Assembly: GCA_028687995.1 (NCBI GenBank)
Contig: JAQTZA010000008.1
Span: forward strand, 62,001 to 126,000
Origin: Bacteroidales bacterium
GTDB lineage: Bacteria; Bacteroidota; Bacteroidia; Bacteroidales; UBA7332
DNA: 64,000 nucleotides
Direction of reading: 5' to 3'
Both the position numbers and the translations under genes were made by a program. This document shows positions 1 through 10,032 of this stretch, in pieces. The number at the start of each line of letters is the position of its first letter. Position 1 is the first letter of the stretch. A model generated the notes under the pieces. That model had not been told where the DNA came from, made no database searches, and was given only the letters and a program-made list of their open reading frames with translations.

Positions 1-1841
1 AGTTATTGAGTTTCGTAAGCAGCGTTTTCTTTAACCTCAACAGTGCCGAAAGCAACGATGAGATGATGGATATTTCGCAAAAGATATCTCCCAAACTGAC
101 TGAACACAGCAATAATATCAACCTCAACGAGAAGCTTTTTGCTCGTGTAAAAGCTGTTTATGACCAACGCGAGAAACTCGGTTTAACTACTGAACAAAAG
201 AAATTGACCGAAAATACATTCGACAGTTTCGAAAAGAACGGAGCAAATCTTTCAGAGAAAGACAAAGAGACTTTTCGCAAATTGAGTACCGATCTTTCGC
301 AAGCGACACTCAACTTCGGACAAAATGTATTGAAAGAGACCAACAATTACACGCTACTATTGACTGACAAAGGTGAATTGGCTGGTCTGCCATCAGATGT
401 AGTGGATGCTGCTGCTATGAAGGCTAAAAAGAAAGAGCAAACGGGTTGGATTTTCGATTTATCAGCTCCTAGCTACATTGCCTTTATGAAATATGCTGAA
501 CGACGAGATTTACGTGAGAAACTTTATCACGCCTACAACAGCAAAGGGATGAATGGAAACGAATACGACAACCGTGAAAACCTGAAACAAATTGCAAAAT
601 TGCGTATGGAGATTGCTCAATTGATGGGATATCCCGACTATGCTACTTATGCACTCAAAAACCGTATGGCGAAAAACGAGACAAATGTATATGATTTATT
701 GAATAAATTATTGGATGCCTACAAACCAGTTGCCAAACAAGAATATGCTGCAGTACAAGGCTTCGCCATTGGATCTGAAAATAAAAATATCACCGTAATG
801 CCATGGGATTGGTCATTCTACAGCGAAAAACTAAAAGATAGCAAATACGACCTCAACGATGAGATGCTCCGCCCCTATTTTGAGTTGGAGAATGTAAAAA
901 AAGGCGTTTTCGGATTGGCGACTGAACTTTATGGTCTAACCTTCAAGAAAAACAGCAAGATTCCTGTTTACCATGCTGAAGTAGAGGCGTTCGAGGTTTA
1001 TGATGCAAAGAAGAAGTTTATCGCCGTTTTATACACCGACTTCCACCCACGATCAGGCAAACGAAACGGCGCATGGATGACAGAATTTAGAGGTCAAAAA
1101 GTGGAGCACGGCAAAGAACAACGCCCGCAAGTATCCATTGTGATGAACTTCACTCGCCCAACTGAATCGAAACCAGCCTTATTGAGCTATGATGAAGTTA
1201 ACACATTCTTACATGAGTTTGGTCACTCGCTGCATGGCATGTTGACAGAATGTACCTACGAATCACTTTCAGGCACCAGTGTCTATCGTGATTTTGTGGA
1301 ATTGCCTTCGCAAGTAATGGAGAATTGGTTGAGCGAAAAAGAGTTTCTAGATCGGTTTGCATTTCATTACAAAACCGGTGAAAAGATGCCTGCTGAATTG
1401 ATTCAAAAAATCAAAGATGCCGACAATTTCAACATAGCCTATTTCTCTGTTCGTCAGTTGAATTTCGGGTTCCTCGATATGGCTTGGCACACACTTAAAA
1501 CACCTTACACTGGCGATGCTGTTACCTTCGAAACCGAAGCTTGCAAGAAGACACAAATCATGCCAATAGTGGAAGGTGTCGCTATCAGTCCTGCTTTTAG
1601 TCATATTTTTGCGGGAGGTTATGCTGCTGGCTACTACAGCTACAAATGGGCAGAAGTACTCGATGCGGATGCGTTTTCTGTATTCAAAGAAAAGGGAATC
1701 TTCAACAAAGAGGTGGCAAATTCGTTCCGCGAAAACATCCTCAAAAAAGGTGGCACCGAAGATCCGATGGTTCTCTACAAACGATTCCGTGGTCAGGAAC
1801 CAACCATTGATGCATTGTTGAAAAGAACTGGAGTGAAGTGA
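1..1841 (+). CDS. M3 family oligopeptidase / peptidyl-dipeptidase (Dcp-like), 5'-truncated by the window
   Basis: Zinc metallopeptidase that cleaves short peptides, probably in peptide recycling. The frame is open to the left edge, so the N-terminus lies outside; the TTG at position 6 is only the first possible start codon and should not be taken as real. The catalytic motif HEFGH is encoded from about 1212, and the downstream segment FVELPSQVMENW supplies the third zinc ligand (Glu), as in family M3. About 611 residues are visible, against roughly 680-710 for complete members, so some 70-100 residues are missing. The C-terminal region (AGYYSYKWAEVLDADAF) is also typical of M3. Whether it is Dcp-type or OpdA-type cannot be decided here. 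Confidence 0.93.
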   Translation, partial: LLSFVSSVFFNLNSAESNDEMMDISQKISPKLTEHSNNINLNEKLFARVKAVYDQREKLGLTTEQKKLTENTFDSFEKNGANLSEKDKETFRKLSTDLSQATLNFGQNVLKETNNYTLLLTDKGELAGLPSDVVDAAAMKAKKKEQTGWIFDLSAPSYIAFMKYAERRDLREKLYHAYNSKGMNGNEYDNRENLKQIAKLRMEIAQLMGYPDYATYALKNRMAKNETNVYDLLNKLLDAYKPVAKQEYAAVQGFAIGSENKNITVMPWDWSFYSEKLKDSKYDLNDEMLRPYFELENVKKGVFGLATELYGLTFKKNSKIPVYHAEVEAFEVYDAKKKFIAVLYTDFHPRSGKRNGAWMTEFRGQKVEHGKEQRPQVSIVMNFTRPTESKPALLSYDEVNTFLHEFGHSLHGMLTECTYESLSGTSVYRDFVELPSQVMENWLSEKEFLDRFAFHYKTGEKMPAELIQKIKDADNFNIAYFSVRQLNFGFLDMAWHTLKTPYTGDAVTFETEACKKTQIMPIVEGVAISPAFSHIFAGGYAAGYYSYKWAEVLDADAFSVFKEKGIFNKEVANSFRENILKKGGTEDPMVLYKRFRGQEPTIDALLKRTGVK

Positions 1842-1921
1842 AAGCAAATGAATAATTGAGTTACTCAGTAATTATATTCTTCTAATTTTCAATTACCTTT
1901 TTAACATAAAGTTTACTATCA

Positions 1922-2239
1922 ATGGGGAAACAAATCCAAAATAAAGAATCAATTATCGAACTTATTAGAAGCAATCACACTGTTTTTGAACAATTTGGTA
2001 TTGTCAAAATAGGATTGTTTGGATCATTTGTTCGCAATGAACAAACCAATCACTCAGACATTGATTTAATTGTTGAATTCGAAAAAGGGAAGAAATCCTA
2101 TTCAAGTTTTTTTTCTCTTTCAGAATATTTGGAGACTCTATTTAATCACAAAGTCGATTTACTTACAGAGAAAGGCATTAGCCGCCATTTGAAATCATCC
2201 ATCGATAAAGAAACCATCTATGTCACGTTCAATCATTGA
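1922..2239 (+). CDS. MntA-like minimal nucleotidyltransferase, antitoxin of an MNT/HEPN pair
   Basis: A 105-residue minimal nucleotidyltransferase. The signature GSF (residues 34-36) followed by DID (D46, D48) is the GSx10DxD active site of the polymerase-beta superfamily. In characterised MntA/HepT systems the MNT protein transfers AMP to a tyrosine of the HEPN toxin and so neutralises it. The stop codon lies inside the next gene (20-base overlap), which indicates translational coupling. It begins with ATG about 80 bases after the peptidase gene. Family assignment is strong; the antitoxin role is inferred from the partner gene. Confidence 0.9.
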   Translation: MGKQIQNKESIIELIRSNHTVFEQFGIVKIGLFGSFVRNEQTNHSDIDLIVEFEKGKKSYSSFFSLSEYLETLFNHKVDLLTEKGISRHLKSSIDKETIYVTFNH

Positions 2240-2567
2240 ATATTTATTGCACATCAAAGATGAATTAGATTATCTTGAAAAAGAGTCAGAAAACATCACT
2301 TTTGAGAGATTTGAAACCAATGAGACGTTGAAAAGAGCATTTTCAAGAAGTCTTGAGATTATTGGTGAAGCTTCAAAAAAGATTCCTGATGAAATAAGAC
2401 TTCTTTATCCCGAAATGGAATGGAAAGCAATGGCGGGAATGAGGGATAAATTGATACACCATTATTTCGGTGTCGATTATGAATTAGTTTGGGATATAAT
2501 TGAACATAAAATTGAAGAGATGAATTTCCAGATTTCTCGAATCATTGAATTAGAAAAAAACAAATAA
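2220..2567 (+). CDS. HepT-like HEPN (DUF86) ribonuclease toxin
   Basis: A 115-residue all-alpha HEPN protein of the DUF86/HepT family. The toxin motif RX4HXY is intact: R75, H80 and Y82 in RDKLIHHY. In characterised relatives the Arg and His form the RNase site of the dimer, and the Tyr is the residue AMPylated by MntA. The gene overlaps the MNT gene by 20 bases and is followed at once by a hairpin terminator, so the two form a closed bicistronic unit. No frame lesion is visible, so the toxin is predicted to be active unless modified. Confidence 0.9.
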   Translation: MSRSIIEYLLHIKDELDYLEKESENITFERFETNETLKRAFSRSLEIIGEASKKIPDEIRLLYPEMEWKAMAGMRDKLIHHYFGVDYELVWDIIEHKIEEMNFQISRIIELEKNK

Positions 2568-2570
2568 TTG

Positions 2571-2598
2571 AAAGCCGAGTCGAAAGATTCGGCTTTTT
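2571..2598 (+). terminator. Rho-independent terminator after the MNT/HEPN pair
   Basis: Inverted repeat AAAGCCGA (2571-2578) and TCGGCTTT (2589-2596) with a 10-base loop, ending in a T run. It starts three bases after the HepT stop codon. Confidence 0.75.
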
Positions 2599-2733
2599 CA
2601 TTTCAATTTTGCGATTCTCATATTTGTAATAAAAAAAAATTGCACTTGGCTTCGAACAATTCCTAAACAGTGCTGTTATTTTGGGTATAAAACATATTAT
2701 TATAAAAAATCAAACAATAATTTAATTGCAATT

Positions 2734-3231
2734 ATGGCAACAGTAACATTAAAAGGTAATCCTTTCAACACAGCAGGTGAATTACCAGTAGTAGGTAGCG
2801 CAGCTCCAGCATTCGAATTAGTAAAAAACGACCTTAGCAACCAAACATTGGCTGACTTGAAAGGTAAGAAAGTAGTTTTGAATATTTTTCCCAGCTTAGA
2901 TACAGCAGTTTGTGCAGCGTCAGTACGTAAATTTAACGTAGAGGCAGCAAAAAAATCAAACACTGTAGTTTTGGGCATCTCTAAAGACCTTCCATTTGCA
3001 AGCGGTCGTTTCTGCACAACAGAAGGAATCGAAAACGTGGTAACTGCTTCTGCATTCCGCGACGCTAAATTTGGTGCTGATTACGGTGTACAAATCGTTG
3101 ACGGTCCCTTGGCTGGTCTTTTCGCACGTTCGGTTGTGGTAGTTGACGAAAACGGTCAAGTAATCTACAACGAATTGGTACCAGAAACAGTAGAAGAACC
3201 AAACTACGAGGCTGCTTTAGCAGTATTGTAG
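2734..3231 (+). CDS. tpx: Thiol peroxidase (atypical 2-Cys peroxiredoxin)
   Basis: Reduces hydrogen and alkyl peroxides, normally using thioredoxin. At 165 residues it is the usual Tpx length. The peroxidatic site P53-x3-T57-x2-C60 sits in FPSLDTAVC, and the resolving cysteine C94 in GRFCTTEG. The usual Pro after the active-site Thr (DTPVC) is Ala here; the catalytic residues are unaffected. It is monocistronic, bounded by the terminator at 2571-2598 and a strong one downstream. ATG at 2734 gives the family-typical N-terminus ([10 protein letters not shown]). Confidence 0.95.
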   Translation: MATVTLKGNPFNTAGELPVVGSAAPAFELVKNDLSNQTLADLKGKKVVLNIFPSLDTAVCAASVRKFNVEAAKKSNTVVLGISKDLPFASGRFCTTEGIENVVTASAFRDAKFGADYGVQIVDGPLAGLFARSVVVVDENGQVIYNELVPETVEEPNYEAALAVL

Positions 3232-3253
3232 TCAAGATTTTCTCATAACTTTT

Positions 3254-3290
3254 ACGGCTCAAATCTGACTTCAGATTTGAGCCGTTTTGT
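3254..3290 (+). terminator. Strong terminator of tpx
   Basis: Perfect 15-base inverted repeat, arms 3254-3268 and 3271-3285, with a short loop and a T-rich tail. It starts 22 bases after the tpx stop codon. Confidence 0.85.
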
Positions 3291-3408
3291 TAATTATATA
3301 TTGTACTTTTTCGATTTTCAGTCTCTGGCACGTGACTCAAAGTGTTTTTTTCTGTTAATTATCGAAATTATATCTAGAGTTGCGATAACAATCAATAAAA
3401 CTTACTAT

Positions 3409-3416
3409 TACATTTG
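3409..3416 (+). promoter_or_regulatory. Bacteroidota -7 element (TACATTTG) upstream of kup
   Basis: Exact match to TAnnTTTG, 43 bases before the ATG at 3459. No clear -33 TTTG at the expected spacing. It overlaps the TTG at 3414, which argues against using that codon as the kup start. Confidence 0.55.
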
Positions 3417-3458
3417 CACGCATTTTCTAAAAAATGTCAATTCAAATTGAATAAAAAG

Positions 3459-5408
3459 ATGAGTACATCTAAAACTTCCAGTGCAATCAATAAAATTACC
3501 TTTGCCGGACTGATTGTCACCTTAGGAATTGTTTACGGCGATATCGGAACAAGTCCACTCTACGTCATCAAAGCCATTCTTTCAGGCGCTCAAGAGGTCA
3601 ACGAACTACTTATTTACGGCGCAATTTCATGCGTCTTTTGGACATTAACACTTCAAACATCCATCAAATACGTCACCATCACCCTACGAGCAGACAACCA
3701 CGGCGAAGGCGGCATTTTCGCACTGTTTGCTCTTATTAAAAAGAAATCAACACCCTTATCAATCCTCACAATGATTGGAGGTAGTGCCCTTTTAGCGGAT
3801 GGTATTATCACTCCTGCAATTACAGTCACATCGGCCGTTGAAGGTTTGCATTTAATAAACAATACCATACCAGTCATTCCTGTTGTTTTGGCTATTTTAT
3901 CGACACTCTTTTTTATACAACAATTTGGATCCAATTTCATCGGCAAATCATTTGGACCGGTGATGTTTCTGTGGTTCTTTGTCTTAGGTGCCTTGGGAAT
4001 TAATCAAATTGTGACACATCCGCAGGTACTCTATGCGTTGAACCCCAAATATGCCATCGAATTGCTTGCACTTTATCCTGGTGGAATTTTATTGCTTGGA
4101 GCCGTATTTCTTGCAACCACTGGTGCTGAAGCACTCTATTCAGATTTAGGACATTGCGGGATTAAGAATATACGCATCACTTGGATTTTTGTCAAAATCT
4201 CCCTTCTGCTGAATTATTTTGGACAAGGGGCTTGGGTACTCAATCATGTGGATATCGCCAAAAATGTAAATCCATTTTTCGCAAGTATGCCCCCTTGGTT
4301 TATTTTACCTGGAATTATTTTAGCAACAGCCGCCGCTGTGATTGCCAGTCAGGCATTAATCAGTGGATCGTATACCTTAATCAGTGAAGCGGTTACACTT
4401 AATTTCTGGCCAAAAATAAAAATATCCTATCCTACTGTGGTGAAAGGTCAGGTCTATATTCCTTTTGTCAATTGGTTTTTATGGATTGCATGCTCTGTTG
4501 CGGTGTTATTCTTCAAGAAATCTGAAAACATGGAGGCTGCATACGGTTTGTCAATCTCCTTAACCATGATTATGACAACGCTATTGCTCAACAGTTTCCT
4601 GAAATCGGTTAAGCTTAATAGAATTCTGCATGTATTGATTATAGCTATATTTTTGGTGATTGAAACCATGTTTTTGTTTGCCAATTTACATAAATTCATG
4701 AATGGTGGTTGGTTTAGCATTGTTTTGGCATTGCTATTTTTCATCATTATGTATGGTTGGTTTTTCGGACGAAGAATCAAGAATCGTTATATCTCTTTTG
4801 TCAATCTGAACAAATACACCGAAATGTTTGTAGCCTTAAGTAAAGACGTTTCCATTCCAAAAATTAGCTCAAACCTAGTTTACATCACAAAAGCCAACCG
4901 ACTGAAGCAGATTGAAGCGAAGATTATCTATTCTATTTTCAACAAACAGCCCAAAAGAGCCGATACGTACTGGTTTTTACACATCGATAGCCTCGATACA
5001 CCCGACACCTTCGAATATCAAGTACATCATGTCATACCTGGGATTTTGATTAAAATTGATTTTAGACTAGGGTTCAAGGTAGAACGCCGAATTAATCTAT
5101 ATTTTCATCAAGTGCTCGAAGATTTGGTAAAAAGTGGAGAAATCAATTTGATTAGTCCTTATGACTCGTTGAAAAAGCACGAAATTCCAACGGACTTTCT
5201 ATTCGTAAATTTAGCTCGCGTGCTAACCAATGACTATAAACTTCCTCCTCATGAAAATTTCGTGATGAGTATTCATAATTCGATTAGAGGAATGAGTATT
5301 ACTGATGTGAAAGCATTAAATCTAGACACAAGTGCTGTCATTGAAGAGAAAGTACCCATTATGATTGAGCAAAAAACAAAAGGAAGAATTGCTCGATTTA
5401 GCGAGTAA
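3459..5408 (+). CDS. kup: KUP/Trk-family potassium uptake transporter
   Basis: Potassium:proton symporter of the inner membrane. The N-terminal region has the KUP hallmark GIVYGDIGTSPLYV, then about 12 hydrophobic segments covering the first two-thirds (to the FFGRRIKNRY segment). A soluble C-terminal domain of about 200 residues follows. From ATG at 3459 it is 649 residues, in the family range. The frame is open further upstream to a TTG at 3414, but that codon lies in the -7 promoter element and the extra residues are not KUP-like, so 3459 is preferred. It stands alone, convergent with the cytochrome b gene downstream. Confidence 0.93.
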   Translation: MSTSKTSSAINKITFAGLIVTLGIVYGDIGTSPLYVIKAILSGAQEVNELLIYGAISCVFWTLTLQTSIKYVTITLRADNHGEGGIFALFALIKKKSTPLSILTMIGGSALLADGIITPAITVTSAVEGLHLINNTIPVIPVVLAILSTLFFIQQFGSNFIGKSFGPVMFLWFFVLGALGINQIVTHPQVLYALNPKYAIELLALYPGGILLLGAVFLATTGAEALYSDLGHCGIKNIRITWIFVKISLLLNYFGQGAWVLNHVDIAKNVNPFFASMPPWFILPGIILATAAAVIASQALISGSYTLISEAVTLNFWPKIKISYPTVVKGQVYIPFVNWFLWIACSVAVLFFKKSENMEAAYGLSISLTMIMTTLLLNSFLKSVKLNRILHVLIIAIFLVIETMFLFANLHKFMNGGWFSIVLALLFFIIMYGWFFGRRIKNRYISFVNLNKYTEMFVALSKDVSIPKISSNLVYITKANRLKQIEAKIIYSIFNKQPKRADTYWFLHIDSLDTPDTFEYQVHHVIPGILIKIDFRLGFKVERRINLYFHQVLEDLVKSGEINLISPYDSLKKHEIPTDFLFVNLARVLTNDYKLPPHENFVMSIHNSIRGMSITDVKALNLDTSAVIEEKVPIMIEQKTKGRIARFSE

Positions 5409-5443
5409 CTCTTCCTTTCTATGAATTTGATTTAAGTTTTTCT

Positions 5444-6016
5444 TTATTCTTCCACTCCATGAATCATTTTAGAGGCGACTCCTCTCGTCAGGAATAGTTC
5501 GGTAACAATGATTCCTCCAAAATGCATCACAATAAATGCCAAGCAATAATAGATGGATTGGTCATGAATAATTTCGGAAGTATATCGAAAACGAGTGGGG
5601 CCAAACAACAACAAGAATCCAGTTAAAGTGGTTATTCCTAATAATATATAGAAAACAATATAGGTAACTCCTTGTGCTTTTTGTTTCAGTGTATTTGATT
5701 TATCGAAAGGATTTGGAAATTGCATTCCATTGGCAAAAAGATGAATCATTCGCAAAATATATAATCCTATCAGGGCATAGCCTGTATAAATATGCCAATC
5801 CCACATTGGTTTTGCGATTCGCTTAGCAATCACATCTGCATGTTCGTTATCCAAAGAAATATTCATTAATTGCAAATTATCTTGAATAATTTGGCCAACA
5901 CCGTGCTTATCAAACCAAGTCATTCTTAGTAAAGCAGTAACAACCAATACCAAGATTGCCAAGGCAATACTCCAATGCAACAAACGATGAACAATACTAA
6001 AATTCTTTGATTCCAT
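5444..6016 (-). CDS. Cytochrome b561-type membrane protein (cytochrome b/b6 domain)
   Basis: A 190-residue, probably four-helix, di-haem inner-membrane protein. Histidines typical of haem ligation lie in HRLLHW near the N-terminus, in the DWHIYTGY helix, in the IHLF segment and in MHFGGI near the C-terminus. Related proteins pass electrons between the quinone pool and a redox partner such as a hydrogenase, thiosulfate reductase or b561-type enzyme. No partner enzyme is next to it, so the substrate cannot be named. A -7 element (TAGTTTTG on the minus strand) lies about 87 bases upstream. Confidence 0.8.
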   Translation of the reverse strand: MESKNFSIVHRLLHWSIALAILVLVVTALLRMTWFDKHGVGQIIQDNLQLMNISLDNEHADVIAKRIAKPMWDWHIYTGYALIGLYILRMIHLFANGMQFPNPFDKSNTLKQKAQGVTYIVFYILLGITTLTGFLLLFGPTRFRYTSEIIHDQSIYYCLAFIVMHFGGIIVTELFLTRGVASKMIHGVEE

Positions 6017-6102
6017 AATTCTATTTTTTAGTTTAAAGTTATCAATTTTGATGTAATTCTGCAGAAAATGGAGTGTTCTTCTTCAATATATTTTTGGAAA
6101 CG

Positions 6103-6110
6103 CAAAACTA
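6103..6110 (-). promoter_or_regulatory. -7 element for the cytochrome b gene
   Basis: CAAAACTA on the plus strand, i.e. TAGTTTTG on the minus strand, matches TAnnTTTG 87 bases before the start codon. No convincing -33 element. Confidence 0.4.
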
Positions 6111-6248
6111 ATAATTAGTTTCAAGTTTACTTCATATTTTTTCAACAAAAGTCACATATCTTAAAGAATATTTCAAATAATACTAGCAACATCTTTTTTA
6201 TGATGTAGAAACACGAATGCATCTCTTCTTCGAATGAAAATTATAGCG

Positions 6249-6256
6249 TAACTTTG
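6249..6256 (+). promoter_or_regulatory. -7 element (TAACTTTG) of uvrA
   Basis: Exact TAnnTTTG match 27 bases before the uvrA ATG. No exact -33 TTTG at the usual spacing; TTCG at 6229-6232 is the nearest candidate. Confidence 0.55.
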
Positions 6257-6282
6257 CAAATTCTTTTTTTGAAAGTCAATCT

Positions 6283-9075
6283 ATGTCTGAAAATAAATAT
6301 ATCTATATCAAAGGTGCTCGGGTAAATAACCTCAAGAATATTGATGTAGAAATCCCACGCAACAAGCTCATCGTAATTACTGGATTATCAGGTTCCGGCA
6401 AATCATCGTTAGCATTCGACACACTCTACGCCGAAGGTCAACGACGCTATGTGGAGAGTTTGTCATCTTACGCCAGGCAATTCCTGGGACGAATGAGCAA
6501 ACCCGAATGCGACTATATCAAAGGTATTCCACCAGCAATAGCCATTCAACAAAAAGTGAACACTAGAAACCCACGCTCAACAGTGGGTACTTCTACAGAA
6601 ATTTATGACTATTTACGATTGCTTTTTGCTAGAATAGGTAGAACTACATCGCCAGTAACTGGTGAATTTGTAAAAAAACACTCCGCCGAAGATGTAGTTG
6701 AGAAAATGAAAACCTACCCTATCGACACTCGATTAGCTGTTTTCTGCGAAATACATCTCCCCGAAGAACGCGATATGACGGCTCATCTCGATGTGTTGAT
6801 GAAGCAGGGATTTAATCGTGTAGAAGCTGACGGAAAGTTCTACCGCATAGAAGAGGTTTTGCAAGATAAAAAACTATTAAACCACGAAAATTTACTTCTT
6901 CTGATTGATAGACTTTCTACTTCCCAAGAACAAGACACCATCAGTCGATTAACAGACTCGGTAGAAACAGCTTTCTTCGAAGGACGAGGTAGTTGTTTGG
7001 TAAAATTTTATGCCGAAGGTGGTGAAGAGAGCATTCGATTCTCGAAACGTTTCGAAGCGGATGGTATTATTTTCGAAGAGCCTACCGATCTGATGTTTAG
7101 CTTCAACAGCCCTGCTGGTGCCTGCCCTCGTTGTGAAGGTTTTGGTCGGGTGATGGGCATCGACGAAGATTTAGTGGTTCCAAACAAGGCGCTATCAATC
7201 TATGAAGATGCAGTAGTTTGCTGGAAAGGTGAAAAAATGAGCGAATGGAAAACTTTTTTGATTCGTAATGCTCAAAAATGCGATTTTCCGATACACAGAC
7301 CATATTATCAGCTTACAAATAAGGAAAAAGAGACACTTTGGAACGGAAATATTTTCTTCGACGGCATCAATCAATTTTTTCTGATGCTAGAGGAGAATCA
7401 ATACAAAATACAATACCGTGTGATGTTGGCGCGCTACCGTGGCAAAACAACCTGTCCCGATTGCAAAGGTAGCCGACTCAAAACACAAGCGATGAACGTA
7501 AAGATCGAGGGTCATGTGATTACCGATTTGGTAACGATGCCGATCAACGAATTGAAAGAGTTCTTCAATCAATTAAAACTAAACGATCACGACCAAGTAG
7601 TAGCAAAACGGTTGCTTCTCGAAATAAATAATCGAATTCAATTTCTGCTTGATGTAGGGTTAGGATATCTCACGCTCAATCGACTTTCTGCCTCGCTTTC
7701 CGGCGGTGAAAGCCAACGTATCAATCTATCCACTTCACTTGGTAGCGGATTAGTTGGGTCACTCTATATCTTGGATGAGCCTAGCATTGGATTACATTCC
7801 AGAGATACTGATTTACTTATAAACGTATTGCGAAAATTGCAAAAAATGGGCAACACCGTCATTGTAGTGGAGCACGACGAAGAGATTATTAGGGCAGCAG
7901 ACTATATCATCGATATTGGACCTGATGCTGGTCGTTTGGGTGGCGAAGTCGTCTATCAAGGCGATGCAAATAATCTGCAAGCAGCTGGCAAAAGTCATAC
8001 TGTCAAATATCTGACAGGAGAAGAGGTAATAGAAATTCCTTCGTTTCATCGTCGTTGGCAGAATTATATCGAACTCAAAGGAGTTGCACAAAATAATCTG
8101 AAAAGAATTGATGTAAAATTTCCATTGAATGTCCTTACCTTGATTACAGGTGTAAGTGGTTCAGGAAAATCATCTTTGATTCGGGACGTCTTTTATCAAG
8201 CAGTAAACAAACACTTCGAAGCCAATACCGATAAGACAGGAATCTACACCGAAATGGGTGGTGATTTGCATTTGATACACGGCATTGAATTTGTCGATCA
8301 AAATCCGATTGGAAAATCATCACGCTCTAATCCAGCAACCTATTTGAAGGCATATGATGAAATTCGCAAACTCTATTCTGATCAAGCGCTGTCTAAACAA
8401 CTCGGATTCACTCCTGCACACTTCTCATTCAATGTAGAAGGAGGACGATGCGAAGAGTGTAAAGGCGAAGGAACTATTACTGTAGAGATGCAGTTTATGG
8501 CTGATTTAGAACTTGTTTGCGATGCTTGTCACGGAAAACGATTCAAACAAGATACACTTGATGTAGAATATAGAGGTAAAAACATCTTCGATATACTTGA
8601 AATGACGGTCAGAGAAGCCACCGAGTTTTTTTCTGAAAACGCTGGATCCACCGAAAAGAAAATAATAAAACGATTGCAACCTCTACTCGATGTTGGTCTC
8701 GGGTATATCAAAATGGGGCAATCCTCTTCTACCCTTTCGGGTGGTGAGAATCAACGTGTAAAATTGGCTCTATTCTTAAGTGGTGAGAAAAACGAATCGA
8801 CCATTTTCGTATTCGATGAACCTACGACTGGATTACATTTTCACGACATAAAAACGTTGTTGAAAGCCTTCAATGCGCTGATAGACAAAGGTCATACGGT
8901 AATGATTATTGAGCACAATCTAGATGTGATAAAATGTGCTGATCACATCATCGACCTTGGCCCAGAAGGTGGAAATAAGGGTGGATATCTTGTTTGCACG
9001 GGAACTCCAGAAGAAGTAGTGGCTTGCGAAACCTCATTTACGGGACAATTTTTGAAAGAAAAATTAGCACTGTAA
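6283..9075 (+). CDS. uvrA: Excinuclease ABC subunit A (UvrA)
   Basis: Damage-recognition ATPase of nucleotide excision repair; works with UvrB and UvrC. Length is 930 residues, normal for UvrA. Both ABC modules are complete: first Walker A in [13 protein letters not shown], signature LSGGESQR and Walker [13 protein letters not shown]; second Walker [14 protein letters not shown], signature LSGGENQR and [11 protein letters not shown]. Zinc-binding Cys pairs occur in ACPRCEGFG with TCPDCKGS, and in RCEECKGEG with CDACHGKRF. Transcribed alone from the -7 element just upstream. UvrB and UvrC are not in the window. Confidence 0.97.
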   Translation: MSENKYIYIKGARVNNLKNIDVEIPRNKLIVITGLSGSGKSSLAFDTLYAEGQRRYVESLSSYARQFLGRMSKPECDYIKGIPPAIAIQQKVNTRNPRSTVGTSTEIYDYLRLLFARIGRTTSPVTGEFVKKHSAEDVVEKMKTYPIDTRLAVFCEIHLPEERDMTAHLDVLMKQGFNRVEADGKFYRIEEVLQDKKLLNHENLLLLIDRLSTSQEQDTISRLTDSVETAFFEGRGSCLVKFYAEGGEESIRFSKRFEADGIIFEEPTDLMFSFNSPAGACPRCEGFGRVMGIDEDLVVPNKALSIYEDAVVCWKGEKMSEWKTFLIRNAQKCDFPIHRPYYQLTNKEKETLWNGNIFFDGINQFFLMLEENQYKIQYRVMLARYRGKTTCPDCKGSRLKTQAMNVKIEGHVITDLVTMPINELKEFFNQLKLNDHDQVVAKRLLLEINNRIQFLLDVGLGYLTLNRLSASLSGGESQRINLSTSLGSGLVGSLYILDEPSIGLHSRDTDLLINVLRKLQKMGNTVIVVEHDEEIIRAADYIIDIGPDAGRLGGEVVYQGDANNLQAAGKSHTVKYLTGEEVIEIPSFHRRWQNYIELKGVAQNNLKRIDVKFPLNVLTLITGVSGSGKSSLIRDVFYQAVNKHFEANTDKTGIYTEMGGDLHLIHGIEFVDQNPIGKSSRSNPATYLKAYDEIRKLYSDQALSKQLGFTPAHFSFNVEGGRCEECKGEGTITVEMQFMADLELVCDACHGKRFKQDTLDVEYRGKNIFDILEMTVREATEFFSENAGSTEKKIIKRLQPLLDVGLGYIKMGQSSSTLSGGENQRVKLALFLSGEKNESTIFVFDEPTTGLHFHDIKTLLKAFNALIDKGHTVMIIEHNLDVIKCADHIIDLGPEGGNKGGYLVCTGTPEEVVACETSFTGQFLKEKLAL

Positions 9076-9108
9076 CCTTTATTCAATGTCGTTTTCACAA
9101 ATTATAAC

Positions 9109-9116
9109 TAATTTTG
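9109..9116 (+). promoter_or_regulatory. -7 element (TAATTTTG) upstream of the FKBP gene
   Basis: Matches TAnnTTTG. The leader to the ATG at 9243 would be about 120 bases, longer than for most genes here; no -33 element is clear. Confidence 0.4.
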
Positions 9117-9242
9117 CACCCATATTTATCGAAACAAAATGGTGACAACTTTGTTATTTAGATTGAATCAATACAATAACAGAAATAATCAAGACAAATC
9201 TCAATTAATAATCTCCTGAAAAGGAAACACTAAGAAAACAAT

Positions 9243-9857
9243 ATGGAAATTAAAACCGGAAAATTTGTAGCTGCCACGTATGATTTGTTCGTAGGTGGAG
9301 AAGGCGAAACCCCTGAGTTGATGGAACAAGCAACAACACAGGCACCTTTAACATTCATTTCAGGAACAGGTCAAATGCTTGAAGCATTCGAAGATAACCT
9401 TGCAGGAATGAAAGTAGGAAGTAAATTCGATTTCGTAATCCCTGCTGAAAATGCGTATGGTGAATATGATGACGAGCATGTGATGGATCTTCCACGCAAT
9501 ATGTTTGAAGTGGATGGCGTATTTGATGATAAAGTTATTTTTGCAGGTAACGTTATCCCAATGATGGACAATATGGGTAATCGTATGAATGCAAGTGTAG
9601 TTGAAGTAAAAGAGGACGTTGTTGTTCTTGATTTTAATCACCCATTGGCAGGAGAAACCCTCCACTTCATTGGAGAAGTACTTGAAGTACGTGATGCAAC
9701 AGAAGTTGAATTAGCAGCACTCACATCAGGTGGTGGCTGTGGTTCAGGTGGCTGCGGAAGCTGCGGAAGTGGTGGTTGTGGCACAGAAGAAGATGAGCAC
9801 GAACACGAGCATGCACATGCAGGTGGTGGTTGTGGTTCAGGTTGTGGCTGTCACTAA
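9243..9857 (+). CDS. SlyD-like FKBP-type peptidyl-prolyl isomerase with metal-binding tail
   Basis: Cytoplasmic proline isomerase and chaperone. The first ~155 residues show the SlyD layout: a short FKBP domain (ISGTGQMLEAFEDNLAGMKVG, then VIPAENAYGEYD) with the insert-in-flap chaperone domain after it. The C-terminal ~45 residues are almost entirely Gly, Cys and His with an acidic/His stretch, as in SlyD proteins that bind nickel and other divalent metals. At 204 residues it resembles E. coli SlyD (196). It has its own terminator. A link to a nickel enzyme is not visible in the window. Confidence 0.93.
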   Translation: MEIKTGKFVAATYDLFVGGEGETPELMEQATTQAPLTFISGTGQMLEAFEDNLAGMKVGSKFDFVIPAENAYGEYDDEHVMDLPRNMFEVDGVFDDKVIFAGNVIPMMDNMGNRMNASVVEVKEDVVVLDFNHPLAGETLHFIGEVLEVRDATEVELAALTSGGGCGSGGCGSCGSGGCGTEEDEHEHEHAHAGGGCGSGCGCH

Positions 9858-9877
9858 TCATCACACCCCCAAATTTT

Positions 9878-9918
9878 AAATCCGACAATTTGCTTCGTGC
9901 ATTTTGTCGGATTTCTTA
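9878..9918 (+). terminator. Terminator of the SlyD-like gene
   Basis: Perfect 11-base stem: AAATCCGACAA (9878-9888) and TTGTCGGATTT (9904-9914), then a T-rich tail. Confidence 0.8.
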
Positions 9919-10016
9919 TTTCTACTCCTAAACGATCAACCCATTCAACTCTTTTTCTCCGTATTTAGAACGCTTCCAGCTTTGCCACTCATTGACAAAG
10001 TTTTACAAATAATTAC

Positions 10017-10024
10017 TATCTTTG
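10017..10024 (+). promoter_or_regulatory. -7 element (TATCTTTG) of ruvX
   Basis: Exact TAnnTTTG match ending only eight bases before the ruvX ATG, so the transcript would have an extremely short leader. Confidence 0.5.
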
Positions 10025-10032
10025 CACTCTCT

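Noticed and set aside
1347..1847. 166-codon minus-strand ORF opposite the M3 peptidase
   Set aside because: Lies wholly within an excellent conserved coding sequence and shows no domain.
3300..3400. TGGCACGTG near 3329 as a second sigma-54 site
   Set aside because: No matching TTGC at the fixed spacing, and a normal -7 element lies closer to kup.
3414..3458. Upstream TTG start for kup (and similarly at ruvX, rpoD, tex, acetyltransferase, trmB)
   Set aside because: In each case the longer frame starts inside a -7 promoter element or terminator and adds residues that are not part of the family.
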